64,000 bases of DNA, from assembly GCF_002127325.2 (NCBI RefSeq), contig NC_035436.2, positions 19,715,020 through 19,779,019 of the forward strand, in the 5' to 3' direction. Numbering within the stretch: the first letter of the stretch is position 1; each line of letters starts with the position of its first letter. The position numbers and the translations under genes are program-made. This DNA comes from Helianthus annuus. Lineage: Eukaryota; Streptophyta; Magnoliopsida; Asterales; Asteraceae. Below are positions 58,702-64,000 of this stretch, one piece after another. Below the pieces are notes generated by a model that did no database searches, was not told where the DNA came from, and saw nothing but the letters and a program-made list of their open reading frames with translations.

Positions 58702-58704
<3 letters not shown>
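57590..58704 (-). repeat. Diverged LTR segment related to the LARD-like family
   Basis: On the minus strand it starts TGTAACACCCCAAAAATGGG at 58704 and follows the 6187-9329 LTR in order: AACGGTATTTTACCCGT (plus, about 58634), the CACACAC/GTGTGTG patch (about 58440) and GATCCCCTTG with GGTGATCGTT (about 58310). The GTAAG...CTTACCT zone at 57605 corresponds to 8036. The left boundary was not found, so it is a partial or solo LTR. The 154-codon open frame inside it (58200-58664) is not a gene. Confidence 0.65.

Positions 58705-58741
<37 letters not shown>
58705..58741. repeat. (TA)n microsatellite
   Basis: About 36 bp of TA repeat directly follow the LTR end. Confidence 0.9.
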
Positions 58742-58745
<4 letters not shown>

Positions 58746-58789
58746 GATCGTTAACTAAATAAGTTCAAGCCAACATTGTTTAGATAGTA

Positions 58790-59020
58790 TTAGTTTCCGA
58801 CCAATGAGCAGCTTATGGATCAAGCATAGGATGAAGATTACGGCTGCGAACTAGAGTTTATGGTGTCCACTTGATTTTAGATAGCTGTTTTGGTGTTCTT
58901 ACTTGGTCGTGTTTCTGTTTGTTTGTTTTTCTTTTGATGTCTTGTGGGGTTTTAAAAGCTTGCTAACCCCTTTTCTCAATAAAATGCTTGTATCTTGGCC
59001 GTTCAAAAAATATTATTTTT
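58790..59020 (+). pseudogene. Possible LINE 3' tail
   Basis: GTCTTGTGGGGTTTTAAAAG followed by GCTTGCTAACCCCTTTTCTC, an AATAAAATGCTTG signal and a short A run resembles the 3' end of plant LINE elements as I recall them. There is no intact frame. Assignment is tentative. Confidence 0.35.
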
Positions 59021-59169
59021 CCTTTTAACAAATTACGGACATTTACTTTAAGTTTTTTTTCGAATGGTGAAAATTCTATATAAAATTTAGAAAGCGGGTC
59101 AACAAGAAGCTAAGACCCAATAGTTAAAGGATTACATCACGATATTGAAATCACACCTTCTATCCCACT

Positions 59170-59501
59170 CGATGTTAGACCATGTGTAGTCGTTAGCCAA
59201 ATAATGCCCCCACCCTGGGGCGTTTTCTGCCATGTGGCAGTCCAGTCAGCATGTGGGCATTATTGGGGGTTATTGCAAAAATGCCATAGTGGGAAAAATG
59301 CCCAATAACGCCCATGCAATCATTACACAATTATTTTTTTTAAATTTAAAACTAAAAGTACTTCATTAATTTAAAAAAAAATTATACTACTAGAAATAAA
59401 AAAAACATAATAAAAACGGAAATAAAAAAATAAAGTTAAAAAAAAGATGATGATCTAAAGTCCGTATTTTTCCCGAATTTTTTGGTGATGCATTTGCGCA
59501 A
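59170..59501. mobile_element. Possible PIF/Harbinger-related remnant
   Basis: ATAATGCCCCCACCCTGGGG followed by CGTTTTCTGCCATGTGGCAG, with AATGCCCAATAACGCCCATG further on, resembles the ends of Tourist-like MITEs. AT-rich DNA follows up to the copia LTR at 59502. The right inverted end is not in the window. Confidence 0.35.
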
Positions 59502-59718
59502 TGTAGGATCGTTAGACGACCTGACGAGTCGATCAGAAGAGTGCTCAGACTGAATCTGAGGCGGAATTCATTGATTCAGTCTTTGTTTAGCTTGATTTCA
59601 CAATTTTAACGTCTCTTTTATTTATCTGCTAACAGTATACAAGCTCTGGAGACGATTCGGCAGGGCTTCGCCGTACACAACACAACTGCTACCTCCTAGT
59701 TTCGCTTCAAATGACCCC

Positions 59719-59726
59719 TATATATA
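59719..59726 (-). promoter_or_regulatory. TATA box of the copia LTR
   Basis: CCTATATATAGGGG on the minus strand lies about 240 bp into the LTR, directly downstream of the AAGCGAAACT array. This is the expected U3/R boundary. Confidence 0.55.
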
Positions 59727-59735
59727 GGACATATG

Positions 59736-59868
59736 GTTTCGCTTATACGGACATGTACGTATAAGCGAAACTACCAACCTACCATATAAGCGGACCTAAT
59801 GACACATAAGCGGAACTATCCTAGTGTCACATAAGCGAAGCTAACCTAGTGTCATAAAAGCGAAACTA
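59736..59868 (-). promoter_or_regulatory. Array of AAGCGAAACT-type words in U3
   Basis: Plus-strand words ATAAGCGAAACT, ATAAGCGGACCT, ATAAGCGGAACT, ATAAGCGAAGCT and AAAAGCGAAACT start at 59761, 59786, 59806, 59831 and 59857. An inverted copy GTTTCGCTTAT lies at 59736. Spacing is 20-26 bp. Being just upstream of the TATA box, they look like repeated activator sites of the LTR promoter. Confidence 0.6.
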
Positions 59869-59964
59869 TTACTAAATCATGATTTCTCGATTTCCGTGCA
59901 TGATACAAACAGCCCTAACCTAAGACTCGAACTAAGATGTAGTCGACAGACAACTGCACCAACA

Positions 59965-61839
59965 GACTCCTCCTTGAATGTTGACGGAATCTTCAGTGAG
60001 AGTCTTCAAACATGACAGCTCTTCACTCTTAATCGGTCTTCTTCAGGAACTCTTCCTGGAATTATGTACCCGGAACTTTCTCTGGCTTTAACTTTCATCA
60101 GACTCCCCCTATCATCATGCTGGGATCGCCGTCTGGAATTCGTTATCACCATTGAAATCAACTCCTGGCTTTATCAACTTAAACTCTTCTCAAGTTCTGA
60201 TGTATCTCCTGGCTTTCCGTAGCAACAGGATCAGAAACCTATACAACTTCAAACATTCTATTACAAATCACCAAAGTTGTGATTCGACTTAATGAATCAA
60301 CTAAGCATTCAAGAATTTTTCACATTTAAAAATTTATTAACTTTTAAACTTTCCAACATCTGATAAAACATTTCAAACCAAATTAACCAAACCATCTGTT
60401 CATCATGTTTATCCTTTGAGATTTTGAATTTCAGCTCTCCAACATCAGTTGTCGAAAATCTTTTTGGATTTTTCAAAAATGAAACATAAATGCAATAACA
60501 AAAATTAATGCAGAAATGAAATATATACAAACATATTTTTGTGAGTTCGTGCAAGAGGATCATATCAGCTGCCGACTAAACACTAGCACCGTTAAGCTGT
60601 TATTTCATTTTAAGCTTTTAAACAGTTCGCGTTGATTGCCGATATATTGATCCACTTAAATTCTCACAAAATCTTCAACCTGTTCGGGATACAGAATTAA
60701 TGTTTTAGAACTTAAACCTCTACATGTGTCCCACCTCAGTATATACTCCCGCATCCAGACCCCAGTATTCAGTCTTACAGGTGAGTATACCACAGCTGAT
60801 ATCTGTTAAGGGGTAGGTGCGAGGGCCGTGAGAGCTCTGGTCGATACTTCCGTATACGCAGAGAGATGACGGCTTCGACTTTTGGTGTGTCCCCTTTAGA
60901 GGATCTTTTAATTACAACAGCAGCGACTATTAATTTTATTGTTTCATCAGCATGCTGAAGGCGAGCTTATATTTCAAAGCTTTTTGTAGAAAGTATTATC
61001 CGGGGACTAGGTCAGTACTTCCATACAGCAGAAGTCCCGGGATAATACCCCAGATATCACTGAGCATAAAGACCTAGTATCTCAGAATACGGGACCCTTC
61101 AAACAGGATTTCAGGGGTTACCTATATATATCCTGGAGGTGTTCCCCACGTAAACGCAAGTGAAATTTATGTTTATATCTCAAACTGATCTACTACTTCT
61201 GTGAAAACCTATCGACACATCTTTAGCGAGACTGCTTAATTGCATTTATACATTACAAATCTTTAGCATACTGTGCCAGTCTAGCTGATGTACTATCATT
61301 TCCCCTTTTTTCACACCAAAACTCATTTTTAATTTTTCCGGATGTTTTTTTGACATTTTCAAGTTTTCTAATTTTTTTAAAATTTTTCTCCCCCTAAAAT
61401 CAAAATATGTTTCAATTTTGATTTTCTGGGAAAATTTGAAACAAACAGTACTAATTTGACAACTTGATGAGAATCACTTCAATTCTCCATCCACTTGGCG
61501 TAAACAATCAGAACTCCCCCTCACAACAAACTATTTTCCTATTGTGATCTCAAAACACTTAAGTTTGTTTTAATCAAAATGGTTTTTCCGGAAAACTTAG
61601 TTTGTTTACCAATCATTTGTAGATTTGGGGTTGTCTCATCATCTTGTTTTCTTCATCCACATGACAGATTTTACATTTTCAGTTTTACCATAAACCATTT
61701 GTAGAAAATCAAGTACAACTTAATGTCCCTGATTTACCACATGTTAGGCGAAAAAAATCACCAGAGTGAAATTTCTCAAGAAATGTGCCGATTCATGTTC
61801 CACGCTTACCAACCTGGGAACTCCGGCAAGTCAGGTTTT
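59965..61839 (-). other. Noncoding stretch between gag and 3' LTR
   Basis: The longest open frame is about 84 residues (60309-60563) with no known motif. A purine block AAAAAAGGGGAAATGATAG lies near 61300-61320 on the minus strand and may be a second PPT-like tract. The normal position of protease, integrase, RT and RNase H is empty. Confidence 0.6.
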
Positions 61840-64000
61840 TCATTTAAACAGATTCACCCAAGCCTGACGGTCCTTGGGTGATTTCGAATTCTTGTTCAAT
61901 AATGGTGGAAAATTTACATCATCCATTGTTAAACCTGAATTCTCATTTTTTACCTCAACCAATGGCTCCTCTGGCTTTGACAAACCAAAATCATTGCCTG
62001 AACATGGCTTGTCTGACTTTGATATGTCAGATTCATCGCCAGAAGGTGGCTTGTCTGACTTTGACATATCAGATTCATCGCCGACCATTTTCTTCTTCTT
62101 CTTTTCTTCTTTTGTCCTCAGATTTGTATCTGATGAATTCGCCTGGCTTGACTTTGCATTCGAGGGAGTCGATTCATCAGAACTCTTATTTTTACCAACA
62201 AATGAACCCGAGGACAAAATCTTCTCAAGATACTCTCTCGCCTTCTTCCTCTTTTTCCTCAGTCTGTCTTTCTGCCCCTGTGAAAGTTTAACTTTCTTTT
62301 CTTGAATTATCTGTTCTTGAACTTTAGGTTTTAAAACCCTCTGTTCATAAGGCTTGACTTTAACTGGAATTTTTGCCAATTTCTGAGAATTAACACTCAA
62401 TCTTTCATTCAATCTCTTTGGGCAATCTCTGGCAATGTGACCTCTAATTTGACAGTTAAAGCATCTTCTCGTCTCATAACTCCTTCTCTGGCAGTTAACA
62501 GCAATGTGTCCTTGATAACCACATCGGTAACACACTCTGTTATCGTACCAATCACCATTTTCAGCCCAAATACTAAGATCAAAGCATTGTTTGGCTTGGT
62601 GATATTCCTTTCTCCTGTTGATTGCTGGATTTGACTTTTCAGCACTGTGGTTCTACCTGCACCACTTATTACCAACAATTTTTGAGTTTTCATTTTTTAC
62701 TTTTTGTAATTTTTTATTTTGATTGGATGATCGATCTGATGAACTTTTATTATCTTTTTGAACATTTTTCTCATTTTTAATTTTTTGTTTCTGTTCCACT
62801 TTCTTCTTCAAAGGTTTTTGCTTAGAGCATTCACCTTTTTCAGTTGATTGCAGAACAGCTTTCTGAAATTTTTCTTTTAATTTCAACAACAATTTTTGTT
62901 TTTCAATATTTTTATTTTTCATCATCAGATTTCTCATCGCAATCTTCAACTTTGACATTGTCAAAGTTTGTGACATTGTCACTTATTGGAACATAATTGA
63001 TTGGTTTTGGACAGGGAAAATTCAAACTGTCTGATGCAGTCACAAAACCTATCAATTTCTTCTCAAGTTCATCAATCTTGTTTCTTGAATTTTCAGCTTC
63101 ATTTTCAAGCTGAGATATCCTTTCAAGATGAGACTTGATTGATTTTTCATTCTCATTTTTCATGTTTTCAAGAACAGTCTTTTCATTTTCCAAAACTTTT
63201 ATCTGTTCTTGAAATTTCGTTTCATTAGCTTTCAAATTCTTGTTCTCAAGCTTTATTCAGAAATCTTCATTTTCTGAGGATTTCTTGTTGCTTTCAAAGT
63301 CTCTTTCTAACTCTTTGATTTTCTTTTGAGCACTTTCACCTTCTTTTTCAAGTTTAATAATTTTCTGAAGATGGGAATTTATCATTTTTTGCTTTTCAAT
63401 GTTGTTTTGACTAAAAACATTTCTCTCATCTTCAAGAATTTTCATTTGATTTTGAAATTCTTTTTCAATTCTTGATTTTTCAATTTCAAAACTTTTAATC
63501 TTTTCTTCCAAAACTTTTGCCTTTTCTTTCTCACTTTTGTTTTCAGATTTCAAACTGTTCAAACCATCCAACAGTTTGTCATTTTCAGCTTTTAGTTTCT
63601 CACAATTTCCCTGCAAAACCAGAATCTGTTTTATATCAGTTTGCTTCTCATTGTTCAACTTCTTGACTTCCAACATCAAACTTTTCGCATCCTTCAAGAG
63701 TTTGCCATTGTCAGCCTCAAGTTTATCACATTTAAAGCACACTGATACGAAACCAGATTCTTCTTTCACAGATTCTTCATTCTTTGGAATATCCTTTGTT
63801 TCCATCTTGTATGTTCCTGCACAAAAGAGTTTAACGAAATCAAAAGGATTCATACTTTCATCAATATAACATTTCCTTTTAATATCATATTTCAGACTAC
63901 TCTTTGTTACAAGACACACACGAATTCTTTTATCAATTTCAGTAAGTACATCCAATTCCAATTTTTGTAAATTCTTTTCCATTTCGTTCAAAAATTCCTT
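61840..64000 (-). pseudogene. Gag of the copia-type element: coiled coil and two zinc knuckles
   Basis: The upstream part (63257-63991) contains MNPFDFVKLFCAGTYKME, then a long Lys/Glu/Leu coiled coil. It ends at a TGA (63257-63259), after which the same frame runs on to 62912. A frameshift near 62915 leads to a Lys-rich linker, a TAG after NKWCR (about 62653), and then zinc knuckles CYRCGYQGHIAVNC (62491-62532) and CFNCQIRGHIARDC (62422-62463). The end has repeated GDESDxSKSDKP units and WVNLFK. Two stops and one shift make it defective. Gag would form the particle and bind RNA. The plus-strand frames over it are shadows. Confidence 0.75.

Larger units (their letters stand above)
59502..59964 (-). 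repeat. 3' LTR of the copia-type element, 463 bp
   Basis: On the minus strand it starts TGTTGGTGCAGTTGTCTG right after AAGGAGGAGTC and ends AACGATCCTACA. It holds an array of AAGCGAAACT words (59736-59868) and a TATATATA box (59719-59726). The ends fit the TG...CA rule. Confidence 0.8.
59502..64000 (-). mobile_element. Ty1/copia-type element with gag but no pol (3' part in window)
   Basis: On the minus strand the window enters within gag (64000-61840), then 1.88 kb of noncoding DNA, a polypurine tract AAGGAGGAGTC (59965-59975) and a 463-bp 3' LTR (59502-59964). No protease, integrase or RT motif lies between gag and the LTR, where pol should be. The 5' LTR and primer site lie beyond the window. 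It would be a gag-only, non-autonomous copy of the kind called TR-GAG. Assignment to copia rests on the gag and PPT/LTR style and is inference. Confidence 0.75.

Noticed and set aside
61874..62305. Plus-strand frames of 137-143 codons, Ser/Phe rich
   Set aside because: Shadow of the Lys/Glu-rich gag on the minus strand; composition mirrors the antisense codons.
1..64000. CRISPR arrays, bacterial operons or phage genes
   Set aside because: No direct repeats with regular spacers, no ribosome-binding sites, and introns plus plant retroelements throughout; the DNA is eukaryotic.

Overview
The window is nuclear DNA of a flowering plant, dominated by nested LTR retrotransposons. The evidence is multi-kilobase LTRs with tRNA-iMet primer sites, Ty3/gypsy chromoviruses ending in a chromodomain, a Ty1/copia gag with coiled coils and two zinc knuckles, MITEs, and two multi-exon GT-AG gene models. 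The repeat families look like those of Asteraceae (sunflower, Artemisia, lettuce relatives). That family assignment is inference from recalled resemblance, not a search.

Layout. 1-5679: a rotted Tekay-like gypsy element with its 3' LTR (+). 5952-15230: a small GAGAACC-type MITE split by an 8.85-kb coding-free LTR element (6187-15036, minus strand, TSD GTAAA). 15829-25660: a young, nearly intact gypsy element (minus, TSD CGCAC) inserted into older retroelement DNA, which still shows a proline-rich pseudogene (25695-26581). 27281-27641: a PIF/Harbinger-type MITE. 29219-44133: an older gypsy element (minus, TSD GTAAA) whose pol is interrupted by a 3.4-kb solo LTR (33473-36857, TSD CTTCT).

44139-48842 is the only low-copy-looking part. 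It holds a candidate 4-exon gene for a small acidic protein (44768-45381) and an 8-exon gene for a tandem-domain DJ-1/PfpI-like protein (46892-48842). In the DJ-1-like gene the catalytic cysteine is Ser in domain 1, and the whole nucleophile segment is deleted in domain 2. 49200-59500 is a patchwork: a gag fragment, a 4.2-kb TIR element carrying a LINE piece and repeated 14-bp palindromes, a near-perfect foldback hairpin, a further MITE and a diverged LTR. 59502-64000 (continuing beyond the window) is a Ty1/copia-type element (minus) with gag but no pol before its 3' LTR.

The retroelement genes form ordinary gag-PR-RT-RNaseH-IN-CHD cassettes; the coding-free and gag-only elements would depend on proteins supplied in trans. 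The most interesting signals are an 88-bp GT-AG segment in the gag of the young element whose removal restores the frame, duplicated polypurine-tract/LTR-start relics, dyad or tandem modules inside several LTR families, the 25-bp-spaced AAGCGAAACT array upstream of the copia TATA box, and the degenerate DJ-1-like gene. I saw no rRNA, tRNA or CRISPR feature.
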